Shown here piece by piece: positions 1 to 7,995 of a DNA stretch of 64,000 bases. The notes below the pieces were generated by a model that was not told where the DNA came from, did not search any database, and saw only the letters and a program-made list of their open reading frames with translations. Numbering within the stretch: position 1 is the stretch's first letter; the number at the start of each line of letters is the position of its first letter. This stretch comes from Streptomyces sp. NBC_00670 (GTDB lineage Bacteria; Actinomycetota; Actinomycetes; Streptomycetales; Streptomycetaceae), in NCBI RefSeq assembly GCF_036226765.1, contig NZ_CP109017.1, positions 4,527,001-4,591,000 of the forward strand, given 5' to 3'. The position numbers and the translations under genes are program-made.

Positions 1-165
1 CAGGGCGCGCTCGGCCTCGTCTGCGGGGACCGTGTTGAAACGGTGCGGGTCGGGCGTGAGGTGCGGGCGATGCGCGGGCAGCGTGGGTCCTCGGCGAGGC
101 AAGGCCGCGGTGGTGTGTGCACGCGGCGTGTGGGTCGGCAGGGGATGAGGTGACAGAAGTGACAT
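1..165 (-). CDS. Partial 5' end of a minus-strand gene, possibly OHCU decarboxylase
   Basis: An open frame on the minus strand starts at ATG 165 (a GTG sits directly upstream) and runs off the left edge, so only about 55 residues are visible. The last visible stretch reads HRFNTVPADEAERAL. This resembles the N-terminus of 2-oxo-4-hydroxy-4-carboxy-5-ureidoimidazoline decarboxylases (uric acid degradation), which begin with a similar RFN..P..EA...L motif. The first ~35 residues look unlike protein, so the true start may be nearer the edge, for example TTG 102. No convincing ribosome binding site precedes ATG 165. The frame is divergent from the GH20 gene. The function is a guess from a short motif. 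Confidence 0.35.
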   Translation of the reverse strand, partial: MSLLSPHPLPTHTPRAHTTAALPRRGPTLPAHRPHLTPDPHRFNTVPADEAERAL

Positions 166-166
166 C
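149..166. promoter_or_regulatory. GTGAC direct repeat upstream of the GH20 gene
   Basis: Two GTGAC pentamers (150-154, 159-163) are separated by AGAA. They lie between the left-edge gene and the GH20 gene. Almost the same 17-mer, differing at one base, occurs at 41670-41687 at the start of the LysR gene. The 9-bp period does not fit the 11-bp period of AfsQ1 or PhoP sites. The rest of 166-370 shows no gene, and I see no DasR-type site in it. Confidence 0.2.
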
Positions 167-370
167 ACGTTATCGAGGTCGGTCGAAGGCTGTCCGCGGA
201 AGTCCGGGATTTCACCCGGACGGGGAAGTTTCGGAACCGGTGGTGGACGTGGGGGGTCGGAGGAGGTCGTGGGTGTCGGTGGTGGGCCGTAGGTTCGGGA
301 GAGTGAACAGGGAGGCGTGAGTGCGGTTGAGCGCTGACGTGACGGCCGGCGTGGAGAGGAGGCTCGTGCG

Positions 371-2014
371 GTGAGCGGCCGGAGGAGAAGGGTCCCGGAC
401 CCCAGGACGTCCGTGGGGCGCCGCGGGTTGCTCCTGGGCGCCGGGATCGTCGTGGCGGGCGGCGCGGCGGCGGCCGCCGTGACGCTGTGGCCCGCCGGTG
501 ACGGCGGCGGGGGCGGCGGGACACGCGCCTCCGGCAGCGCCTCGGCGGGGGCGGGGTCGCCCAGCGTCTCGCCGTCGCCGAGCCGCAGCTATCCGCTGTC
601 GAAGCCGCCGCGCACCATCCCCGCCGTGCGGGCGCACACCGCCGCGCACGGACCGGGCTGGCGTCCGGCGTCCGGCGCCCGGGTCGTGGTGGACGACGAC
701 GCTCTCGCCGACGAGGGGAAGCTGCTCGCGGGCGAGCTGAGGATGACGTACGGCGGACGGAACGGGGCCCGGGCCGGGGACGTGGAGCTGGCGCTCGGCG
801 GGAGCGGCGGCGCCGAGTCGTACACCCTGACCGTCGGTGACGGCCGGGTGCGGATCGCCGGGCCGGGCCAGTCCGGCGTCTTCTACGGCACCCGCACGCT
901 GAAACAGGAGGTGCGCGACGGCGGCACGGCACCCGAGGGCGTCGTGCGCGACGGACCGGCCAAGCCGGTGCGCGGGTTCATGCTCGACATCGCCCGCAAG
1001 CACTTCACCGCGGACTGGATAGAGGACCGCGTCCGCGAGCTGGGCGACCTGAAGTACAACGAGATCGGGCTGCACTTCTCGGACGACCAGGGGTTCCGCA
1101 TCGCCTCGGACACCCATCCCGAGGTGGTCTCCAAGGAGCATCTGACCAAGGCGGAGGTGCGGCGGATCGTGGACCTGGCGGCGAGCCGGCACATCGCCGT
1201 CGTCCCCGAGATCGACTCCCCGGGTCACCTGGGCGCGGTCATCGACGCCCACCCCGACCTGCAGCTGCGCAACGCGGCGGGCGCGTCGGCGAGCCGGGGC
1301 ACGCTCGACATCTCCAAGCCGGCGGCCGCGAAGATCGTCGACGAGCTGCTGGGGGAGTACGCGGACCTCTTCCCCGGCTCCGACTGGCATCTGGGCGGCG
1401 ACGAGTACCAGGCGCTGACCGCGTCCAACCCGGCCGCCTCCTACCCGCAGCTCGCCTCGGCGGCGGTGAAGCGGTACGGGGCGGGGGCGACCATCGCCGA
1501 TCTGGCGACGGGCTGGCTCAACGACCGGGCGGCGGTGGTCAACCGGAACGGGCGGACGCCCCGCGCCTGGAACGACGGCTTCTACCGCTCGGTGAAGAAG
1601 GCGAGCGTCTCCAAGGACATACGGGTCGCCTACTGGACGGGCAAGGAGATCGGGGCCCGGCAGCCCACGGAGTACCTCGCGGCCGGCCGCGAGGTCGTCA
1701 ACTACAACGACGAGTTCCTCTACTACGTGCTCGGCGAGCCGCAGACCTTCGTCTACCCGACCGGGCAGCGCATCTACGAGCAGTGGACACCCCGGGTGCT
1801 GCGCGGCACGACGGCGGTCCCGGCCTCGTACGACGACCGCATACGCGGCGGGGTGTTCGCGGTGTGGTGCGACCTGTCGGGTGCGCAGACCCAGGACCAG
1901 GTCGCGGCCGGCATCCGGATGCCGCTGCGGGCGCTGGTGCAGAAGCTGTGGGACCCGGGGAAGCCGGAGCTGTCCTGGAAGGAGTTCCAGGGCCTGGCGG
2001 ACCGGGTGGGGTGA
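371..2014 (+). CDS. Secreted beta-N-acetylhexosaminidase, glycoside hydrolase family 20
   Basis: This 547-residue enzyme is predicted to remove terminal beta-linked GlcNAc or GalNAc from chitin or cell-wall fragments outside the cell. The N-terminus carries a twin-arginine-like signal (GRRGLLLGAG near residue 18) followed by a hydrophobic alanine-rich stretch and a Ser/Gly/Pro-rich linker. A GH20b-like domain follows. The TIM barrel begins near VRGFMLDIARKHF. The catalytic Asp-Glu pair characteristic of GH20 is D344-E345 in WHLGGDEYQ. These enzymes use substrate-assisted catalysis via the 2-acetamido group. The GTG start fits the frame and places the signal at the very N-terminus. Chitin-related genes in Streptomyces are often under DasR, but I see no good DasR site upstream. 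The family call is confident; the exact substrate is not known. Confidence 0.9.
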   Translation: MSGRRRRVPDPRTSVGRRGLLLGAGIVVAGGAAAAAVTLWPAGDGGGGGGTRASGSASAGAGSPSVSPSPSRSYPLSKPPRTIPAVRAHTAAHGPGWRPASGARVVVDDDALADEGKLLAGELRMTYGGRNGARAGDVELALGGSGGAESYTLTVGDGRVRIAGPGQSGVFYGTRTLKQEVRDGGTAPEGVVRDGPAKPVRGFMLDIARKHFTADWIEDRVRELGDLKYNEIGLHFSDDQGFRIASDTHPEVVSKEHLTKAEVRRIVDLAASRHIAVVPEIDSPGHLGAVIDAHPDLQLRNAAGASASRGTLDISKPAAAKIVDELLGEYADLFPGSDWHLGGDEYQALTASNPAASYPQLASAAVKRYGAGATIADLATGWLNDRAAVVNRNGRTPRAWNDGFYRSVKKASVSKDIRVAYWTGKEIGARQPTEYLAAGREVVNYNDEFLYYVLGEPQTFVYPTGQRIYEQWTPRVLRGTTAVPASYDDRIRGGVFAVWCDLSGAQTQDQVAAGIRMPLRALVQKLWDPGKPELSWKEFQGLADRVG

Positions 2015-2181
2015 GCGGCCGGGGGTGAACGGGCGGTAACTGGCCGGAAGTTGACTTTCGGGGGTGGTGCGCGAGGGGCGGAAGGGGTCCGTGGGTCGCC
2101 TGGGTTGTGTTGCGCTTCGTAGTGGCAAAGCGCGTTTCCCGTGAGAAAGTGGCGCCTCGCGAGGCGTTCCGGGGAGGGGCG

Positions 2182-2760
2182 ATGAGTCTTGTGGACCTGA
2201 TCGGCGAGGCCGACGCACGGGGACTGGCCGCGAGCGGCTTGGCTTGTTTGGACCGGTGCGTGCCGTTGCTCGGGGGCGGCGACGAGGTGCTGCGGCCCCT
2301 GTGGGGCTGCCTGGCCGGGGACGAGGGCGCGGCGGGGGAGTGGGGCGAGTGGGCGGAGCGGGTCGCCAAGGTGCGGGGTGAACTGCCGGGCGCGGGGGCC
2401 CAGGCGGCCGACCCGGCCGTCGCGGCGGCGCGGGGGATGCTCGACGGGGTGCCCGACGCGCTGAGCGGGGACGCCCTGCGGGTGTGGGCCGAGGAGTGCT
2501 CGGTCGCCGCGCTGCGGGTGCACCGGCTGCTCGACCCGTCCGCCCCGGGCGACGGACCCGACCCGGTGGCGGCATACCGCGAGGGACGTACGGAGGGGGC
2601 CGCCCCGCTCGTCGCGGCGGAACTGCGGCGCCAGGCGGCCGTGCTGGAACTGGTCGCCGAACACGGGACGGCGGGGCTGCGGCCCGCGCTGGAGGTGTGC
2701 ACGGAGGGCCGGCGGGTGCTGCGCGCGGTGGTCTCCCGGCGGGCACGCGGCCGGAGATGA
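2182..2760 (+). CDS. Hypothetical protein, 192 aa
   Basis: I do not recognise this protein. The start at ATG 2182 is chosen because a strong GGGGAGGGG ribosome binding site precedes it; the longer frame from 2107 has no such site. The product (MSLVDLIGEADARGLAAS...) is soluble, Ala/Leu/Glu-rich and probably all-helical. It has no signal peptide, membrane segment or cysteine motif. It sits alone between the GH20 gene and a strong terminator at 2827-2874, so it is probably monocistronic. GC-rich codon use matches its neighbours, which supports a real gene. Confidence 0.7.
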   Translation: MSLVDLIGEADARGLAASGLACLDRCVPLLGGGDEVLRPLWGCLAGDEGAAGEWGEWAERVAKVRGELPGAGAQAADPAVAAARGMLDGVPDALSGDALRVWAEECSVAALRVHRLLDPSAPGDGPDPVAAYREGRTEGAAPLVAAELRRQAAVLELVAEHGTAGLRPALEVCTEGRRVLRAVVSRRARGRR

Positions 2761-2826
2761 ACAGGGCGGCGGCCCGGATCCGGCGGCCGCCGGTGGACCG
2801 GGGGGAAGCGCGCGGCGGGTCCCGAA

Positions 2827-2874
2827 GCGACGGCCGGGGCCGCCACCCCCCACAGGAGAGGCCCCGGCCGTCGC
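2827..2874 (+). terminator. Strong intrinsic hairpin after the hypothetical gene
   Basis: Perfect 15-bp inverted repeat: arm GCGACGGCCGGGGCC at 2827-2841, loop 2842-2859, second arm 2860-2874. There is no T tract, as is common in Streptomyces. The remainder of the 2761-3099 gap shows no gene and holds the leader of the ECF sigma gene. Confidence 0.75.
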
Positions 2875-3099
2875 GTGGCACGGGTCGCGCGGCGGCCCGC
2901 ACTCCCTTCAGCGCCGGGCCTGCGTTTTCTGTCACACCCCGGCTCGTCACGAGTCGGTTGCGGCCCGTGGAGACGTGGACGGGGACCGGTTTCAGGCCGT
3001 AACGTGCCATTCGCGCCGGACTGCGAAGCCCACCGTACGGACGACGACCGACGAACGGACGGTGGGGGCGGCGCCGGTGCGGGCGCAAAGGGAGTAGCG

Positions 3100-3759
3100 G
3101 TGGGGGACGACGCGGAGCTGACCGCCGCGGTGTGCGCGGCTCAGGACGGCGACGAGACCGCGTTCCGGACCGTGTACCGCGCGGTGCACCCCCGGCTGCT
3201 CGGGTACGTCCGCACGCTCGTCGGCGACGCGGACGCCGAGGACATCGCCTCCGAGGCCTGGCTGCAGATCGCCCGTGACCTGGGACGGTTCAGCGGGGAC
3301 GCCGACCGGTTCCGCGGCTGGGCCGCCCGGATCGCCCGCAACCGGGCCCTGGACCACATACGGATGCGCGGGCGCCGCCCGGTGATCGGCGGCGACGAGA
3401 GCGAGCTGTCCGGCCGGGCCGCCGAGTCGGACACGGCGGGCGAGGCCATCGAGGCGCTGGCCACCGACCGCGCCCTGGCGCTGATCGCCCGGTTGCCGCA
3501 GGACCAGGCCGAAGCGGTGGTGCTGCGCGTGGTCGTCGGCCTCGACGCCCGCACCGCCGCCGAGACGCTCGGCAAACGCCCCGGCGCCGTCCGCACCGCC
3601 GCGCACCGCGGCCTGAAACGGCTCGCGGAGCTGCTGGGCGCCGATCCGGAGACCTCCGGCGCCCTGGAGGCGCTCCCCCCACAGAGGCAACCGCGCGTGC
3701 GCGCGGTGACGTCCGCAAGTGTGACGCGGTCGCGTTCGCGGACGCAGAAGGATGTGTGA
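3100..3759 (+). CDS. ECF-type RNA polymerase sigma factor
   Basis: This 219-residue protein belongs to the extracytoplasmic-function sigma-70 family. Region 2 spans about residues 10-85 (AVHPRLLGYVRTLVGDADAEDIASEAW, then WAARIARNRALDHIR). Region 4 spans about 125-175 (LPQDQAEAVVLRVVVGLDARTAAETLG, then GAVRTAAHRGLKRLAELL), with the usual helix-turn-helix. The GTG start at 3100 is preceded by AAAGGAG at good spacing, whereas the open frame upstream to 2875 lacks a binding site. The C-terminal ~35 residues are low complexity and basic. Its stop overlaps the start of the next gene (TGATG), so the two are translationally coupled. The downstream membrane protein is the likely partner or anti-sigma factor. 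Confidence 0.88.
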   Translation: MGDDAELTAAVCAAQDGDETAFRTVYRAVHPRLLGYVRTLVGDADAEDIASEAWLQIARDLGRFSGDADRFRGWAARIARNRALDHIRMRGRRPVIGGDESELSGRAAESDTAGEAIEALATDRALALIARLPQDQAEAVVLRVVVGLDARTAAETLGKRPGAVRTAAHRGLKRLAELLGADPETSGALEALPPQRQPRVRAVTSASVTRSRSRTQKDV

Positions 3760-4856
3760 TGGCCGACGAGCAGTACGGGTGGCTGGACCGCGACGCGGCG
3801 GAGCGTCTGTTGCGCGGGGAGCCGCTCCGAACCGTCGACGACGAGGCCCGTGCCCAGGCCGGCCGGCTGTCCGAGGCGCTCGACGCCCTCGCCCGGCCGT
3901 CCGCCGGGACCGACGGCGAACTCCCCGGTGAGACGGCCGCCCTGGCCGCGTTCCGCGCGGCACGGGCGGCCGGCGGCACCGAAGCGGAATCCGGTCCGGC
4001 CGGCCCGTTCAAGGGTGCCGACGCCGGTCTCGTACGGCTCGGCCGCCCCGTGCCGGAGGCCCGGCGGAGGTGGCCGGTGCGTCCACTGCGGCTCGGTCTG
4101 GCCGCCGGGCTCGCCGCGGTGACGATCGGCGGGGTGGCGGCGGCCGCCGGGGCCGGGGTGCTGCCGACCCCGTTCGGCGGGGACGAACCGGAACCCGGCA
4201 CCTCGGTGACGGCCGCGGCCACGCCCCGTCCCTCCGGCACGGCACCGGCGGACGGCACCGGCTCGGCCTCGCCCGACGGCTCCGCCGAGGAGACGGAGGA
4301 CGGCTCCTCGCACGACACCGCCGGCGACGGGAGCGCACGGCCCGGCACGGGGGACGACGGGGCCGCCGTCCGCGGGTCGCGGGAGTGGTGGAACGAGGTG
4401 CTCGACTCCTGCCGCGACGTTCGCGACGGCAAGTCCGTCGGGGCCGCGCGGTGGCGTGCGCTGGAGGACGCGGCGGGCGGCCACGGCTCCGGCAGGGTGA
4501 CGTCGTACTGCAGGACCGCGCTGGCGTCGCACGGCGGGAACGGCTCCGCCGCGGCGAGCGGGGGCGGCGGCGGACAGAGCGGCGGCAAGGGCAACGGGAA
4601 CGCCAAGAACAACGGCAACGGCAACCCGAACAGCGGCGGCAAGGGCAACGGCAACCAGGGCCAGGGCAATGGCAACCAGGGTCAGGCCAACGGGAACCAG
4701 GGCAACGGGAACCAGGGCCAGGGCAACCGCAACGGCGGCGACGAGGGCAACGACGACGAGGGTGGCGGTGGCGGCGGCCACGGCAGAGGCCACAGCAACG
4801 GCGGCGACGAGGGCCACGGTCACCACGGCGGCGGACACGGCCCGAAGCGGCCGTAA
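3759..4856 (+). CDS. Single-pass membrane protein with Gly/Asn/Gln repeat tail; putative sigma partner
   Basis: The 365-residue product has a cytoplasmic N-terminal ~105 residues and one membrane segment at about 110-130 (LRLGLAAGLAAVTIGGVAAAAG). A Thr/Ser/Pro/Gly-rich outer linker, a small conserved-looking block (SREWWNEVLDSCRDVRDGKSVGAARWRALEDAAGG) and a tail made of GNGNQGQ-type repeats then His/Gly-rich sequence complete it. ATG 3759 overlaps the sigma stop by one base; the GTG at 3756 is an alternative start. Coupling to an ECF gene plus this topology suggests an anti-sigma or signal-receiving partner. I see no zinc-binding anti-sigma HxxxCxxC motif, so that role is inferred from position only. 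Confidence 0.75.
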   Translation: MADEQYGWLDRDAAERLLRGEPLRTVDDEARAQAGRLSEALDALARPSAGTDGELPGETAALAAFRAARAAGGTEAESGPAGPFKGADAGLVRLGRPVPEARRRWPVRPLRLGLAAGLAAVTIGGVAAAAGAGVLPTPFGGDEPEPGTSVTAAATPRPSGTAPADGTGSASPDGSAEETEDGSSHDTAGDGSARPGTGDDGAAVRGSREWWNEVLDSCRDVRDGKSVGAARWRALEDAAGGHGSGRVTSYCRTALASHGGNGSAAASGGGGGQSGGKGNGNAKNNGNGNPNSGGKGNGNQGQGNGNQGQANGNQGNGNQGQGNRNGGDEGNDDEGGGGGGHGRGHSNGGDEGHGHHGGGHGPKRP

Positions 4857-4860
4857 GGAA

Positions 4861-4889
4861 CCGCGAGCGGCCGTGACCGGCCGCCGCGG
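4861..4889 (+). terminator. Hairpin after the sigma/membrane protein pair
   Basis: Stem CCGCG-a-GCGGCC pairs with GGCCGC-CGCGG around the loop GTGACC (4873-4878): 11 bp with one bulged base, starting 4 nt after the stop. Confidence 0.6.
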
Positions 4890-4904
4890 GGAACGAACGT
4901 AGGG

Positions 4905-4943
4905 GGCGCGGGCGGGACCGGGGGAACGTGTCCCGCCCGCGCC
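4905..4943. terminator. Second, perfect hairpin between convergent genes
   Basis: Arms GGCGCGGGCGGGAC (4905-4918) and its complement (4930-4943) form a 14-bp stem with an 11-nt loop. It lies between the sigma operon (+) and the L,D-transpeptidase (-) and can serve both. Confidence 0.7.
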
Positions 4944-5090
4944 GATGGCGCCGAGCCACGGGTACGGGGGGAACCCCGGCTCGTGTGCGCCGGCCGATGA
5001 CCAGTCGGCCCACTCAGTACTGCGCCGGGCGGCCGAAAAGTGTCACACCGGTGGCGCGGACCGTGTCACATGCGTGCGCCGACCGCCGTC

Positions 5091-6062
5091 TCACCAGTAG
5101 ACGACGACCTTGTCCCCGTCGCGGACCTGCGCGAACAGCGCCGCGATCTTCTCCTCGTCCCGTACGTTCACGCACCCGTGCGACCCCCCGGCATACCCGC
5201 GCGCCGCGAAGTCGTACGAGTAGTGCACCGCCTGGCCCCCGCTGAAGAACATCGCGTACGGCATCGGGGAGTCGTACAGCGTGGAGACGTGGTGCCGGGA
5301 CTTCCAGTAGACGTGGAAGACGCCCTCCCGGGTGGGCGTGAGCTCGGTGCCGAACCGTACGGGCATCTCGGAGACCGTGCGGCCGTCGATCATCCAGCGC
5401 AGGGTCCGGCTGGTCTTGCTGATGCACAGCACCCGGCCGGTCAGACAGCGTGGGTCCGGGGGCGCCGCCGGCTGCCCGCCGAACGCGTACAGCTCCCACT
5501 TCGTCGGCTCGTGGGTCATCGCCAGCAGCCGCTGCCAGGTGACGGTGTCCGTGCGGCCGGTTCCGGGCAGCCCGCGCTTGCCCTGGAAGCCGGTGACGGC
5601 CTTCGCCGTGAGGTCGTCGTACGTGCCGGTCGGCCCGTCGAACAGCCAGGCGACCTGTTTCAGCCGCGCCTGCAACTCCCGTACGTCCCTGCCGTGGTCG
5701 CCGTCGGACCACAGCACGCGCGCAGGAGCGGCCGTACGGGGCGCGGACTTCGTGCGCGGGGTGCGGCTCGGGGAGGCGTCCCCGGGGTTCGAACCGTGGC
5801 CGCGAGGGCTGTCGCGGGTGGCCGGAACGTCGATGTGGACCGGGGAGGTGCCCCCGCCCCGCCCGTCGCCGGTGGGCTGGACCGTACAGCCGCCGACGGC
5901 CGCGACCAGCGCCAGCGCCCCGGCGCCCGCGGCGAACACCACGCCGCCGCGCCCCGGCCGTCCGCGCCCCGGCCGTCCGCGCCCCGGCCGTCCGGCGTCC
6001 GCCCGTATCGCACGGGCCCTCCACCGTCCGCGCCCCACCCGCACTCCGGCCTTCTCCCGCAT
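5091..6062 (-). CDS. L,D-transpeptidase with peptidoglycan-binding domain, likely lipoprotein
   Basis: The 323-residue enzyme is predicted to form 3-3 cross-links in peptidoglycan on the outer membrane face. It has a basic N-terminus, then a hydrophobic segment ending in a lipobox-like cysteine (ALVAAVGGC). A Ser/Pro-rich linker, a PG_binding_1 module (VRELQARLKQVAWLFDGPTGTYDD...KAVTGFQGKRGLPGTG) and a C-terminal YkuD domain follow. The catalytic motif is SHGCVNVR, with an upstream histidine in QAVHYSYDF. ATG 6062 is preceded by AGAGGGG; open frame continues further upstream but without a site. The basic N-terminus contains three tandem copies of a 15-nt unit (PGRGRPGRGRPGRG), an unusual length for a leader. 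The gene is monocistronic and convergent with the sigma operon. Confidence 0.88.
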   Translation of the reverse strand: MREKAGVRVGRGRWRARAIRADAGRPGRGRPGRGRPGRGGVVFAAGAGALALVAAVGGCTVQPTGDGRGGGTSPVHIDVPATRDSPRGHGSNPGDASPSRTPRTKSAPRTAAPARVLWSDGDHGRDVRELQARLKQVAWLFDGPTGTYDDLTAKAVTGFQGKRGLPGTGRTDTVTWQRLLAMTHEPTKWELYAFGGQPAAPPDPRCLTGRVLCISKTSRTLRWMIDGRTVSEMPVRFGTELTPTREGVFHVYWKSRHHVSTLYDSPMPYAMFFSGGQAVHYSYDFAARGYAGGSHGCVNVRDEEKIAALFAQVRDGDKVVVYW

Positions 6063-6363
6063 ACCCCTCTTACGCACGTCGCCCCCAGCCGTCTCACCGC
6101 TCGCCGTCGCTTGCAGTCGCTCACCGCCGATACCGCCGGTGCCGTCGATGCCCCGCGTGCACCCGGAGTTCTGCCCGCCGCGCGGGCGCTCACGCGTGCT
6201 CCGTCGTGCGGGAAGGGGCACAGTTGTGAGCAAGGTCCCAGCTCGGCGCACTCCACCACGCGCACGCCCGCCGCTACAGTCCGTCGCGAGGGCCGTACGT
6301 ACCGGCGGGTAACCGGGCAGGCGGGGCCCGGCGGGTTCACCAAGCAACGCGGAGGCACACACC

Positions 6364-7962
6364 ATGGCGCGGGAGTCGGGCAGTGCTCGGTCCACGGAGA
6401 GCGGTCTGCCGATCGAGCCGGTCTACGGGCCGGGTGACCTGGAGGGCTGGGATCCGGCGGAGCGGCTGGGGGAGCCGGGGACGTATCCGTTCACGCGGGG
6501 TGTGTACCCGACGATGTACACCGGGCGGCCGTGGACGATGCGGCAGTACGCCGGGTTCGGCACGGCGGCGGAGTCCAACGCCCGCTACAAGCAGCTGATC
6601 GCCAACGGCACGATGGGCCTGTCGGTCGCCTTCGACCTGCCCACCCAGATGGGCCACGACTCCGACGCCCCCCTCGCCCACGGCGAGGTCGGCAAGGTCG
6701 GCGTGGCGATCGACTCGATCGACGACATGCGGGTGCTGTTCGGCGGGATCCCGCTGGACAAGGTCTCCACCTCCATGACGATCAACGCCCCCGCCGCCCT
6801 GCTGCTCCTGCTGTACCAACTCGTCGCCGAGGAACAGGGCGTCGCGGCCGACCAACTCACCGGCACGATCCAGAACGACGTGCTCAAGGAGTACATCGCA
6901 CGGGGCACGTACATCTTCCCGCCCAAGCCGTCGCTGCGGCTGATCGCGGACATCTTCCAGTACTGCCGCACCGAGATCCCGAAGTGGAACACCATCTCCA
7001 TCTCCGGGTACCACATGGCGGAGGCGGGGGCCTCGCCCGCGCAGGAGATCGCGTTCACCCTCGCCGACGGCATCGAGTACGTGCGCACGGCGGTCGCCGC
7101 CGGCATGGACGTGGACGACTTCGCGCCCCGTCTGTCGTTCTTCTTCGTGGCGCGGACGACGATCCTGGAGGAGGTCGCCAAGTTCCGTGCGGCCCGCCGG
7201 ATCTGGGCGCATGTGATGCGCGAGGAGTTCGGGGCGAAGAACCCCAAGTCGCTGATGCTGCGCTTCCACACCCAGACGGCCGGGGTGCAGCTGACCGCGC
7301 AGCAGCCGGAGGTCAACCTGGTCCGCGTCGCCGTGCAGGGGCTCGGCGCGGTGCTGGGCGGCACGCAGTCGCTGCACACCAACAGCTTCGACGAGGCCAT
7401 CGCCCTGCCCACCGACAAGAGCGCCCGCCTGGCCCTGCGCACCCAGCAGGTCCTGGCCTACGAGACCGACGTCACCGCCACCGTGGACCCGTTCGCCGGC
7501 TCCTACGTCGTGGAGAAGATGACCGACGACGTCGAGGCGGCCGCACGGGAACTGATGCGCAAGGTCGAGGACCTGGGCGGAGCGGTGGAGGCGATCGAAC
7601 ACGGCTTCCAGAAGAGCGAGATCGAACGCAGCGCCTACCGCATCGCCCAGGAGACCGACGCGGGGACACGCGTCGTCGTCGGCGTCAACCGCTTCCAGCT
7701 CGACGAGGAGGAGCCCTACGAACCCCTCCGCGTCGACCCCGCCATCGAGGCCCGGCAGGCCGCACGCCTGGCGACTCTGCGCGCCGAGCGCGACCAGCCG
7801 GCGGTGGACGCCGCCCTGGCCGCCCTGAAGAAGGCGGCCGAGGGCGACGACAACGTCCTGTACCCCATGAAGGAGGCGCTGCGCGCCCGCGCCACGGTCG
7901 GCGAGGTGTGCAACGCGCTCCGCGAGGTGTGGGGGACGTACGTGCCGAGCGACGCGTTCTGA
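6364..7962 (+). CDS. Acyl-CoA mutase large subunit (methylmalonyl-CoA mutase type)
   Basis: The 532-residue protein matches the TIM-barrel catalytic half of B12-dependent acyl-CoA mutases. Visible family motifs include GVYPTMYTGRPWTMRQYAGFGTA, FDLPTQMGHDSD, TINAPAALLLLLYQ, TGTIQNDVLKEYIARGTYIFPP, ISGYHMAEAGA and QSLHTNSFDEA. It stops shortly after the barrel and has no C-terminal cobalamin-binding domain with the DxHxxG motif. A separate small subunit must therefore supply B12, and none is encoded in this window. The YTGRPWTMRQYAGF segment leans toward methylmalonyl- over isobutyryl-CoA, but substrate cannot be settled here. The ATG follows a GGAGG site (AACGCGGAGGCACACACC). The gene stands alone, convergent with the FAD monooxygenase. 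Confidence 0.88.
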   Translation: MARESGSARSTESGLPIEPVYGPGDLEGWDPAERLGEPGTYPFTRGVYPTMYTGRPWTMRQYAGFGTAAESNARYKQLIANGTMGLSVAFDLPTQMGHDSDAPLAHGEVGKVGVAIDSIDDMRVLFGGIPLDKVSTSMTINAPAALLLLLYQLVAEEQGVAADQLTGTIQNDVLKEYIARGTYIFPPKPSLRLIADIFQYCRTEIPKWNTISISGYHMAEAGASPAQEIAFTLADGIEYVRTAVAAGMDVDDFAPRLSFFFVARTTILEEVAKFRAARRIWAHVMREEFGAKNPKSLMLRFHTQTAGVQLTAQQPEVNLVRVAVQGLGAVLGGTQSLHTNSFDEAIALPTDKSARLALRTQQVLAYETDVTATVDPFAGSYVVEKMTDDVEAAARELMRKVEDLGGAVEAIEHGFQKSEIERSAYRIAQETDAGTRVVVGVNRFQLDEEEPYEPLRVDPAIEARQAARLATLRAERDQPAVDAALAALKKAAEGDDNVLYPMKEALRARATVGEVCNALREVWGTYVPSDAF

Positions 7963-7995
7963 CGCCGGCCGGGCGGCGTCCCCCTCCCGGCTCCC

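Noticed and set aside
166..370. DasR operator for the hexosaminidase
   Set aside because: No sequence near ACTGGTCTAGACCACT or its common variants was found.
212..3088. Minus-strand open frame of 958 codons opposite GH20
   Set aside because: Arg/Pro-rich composition typical of antisense frames; GH20 catalytic motif lies on the plus strand.
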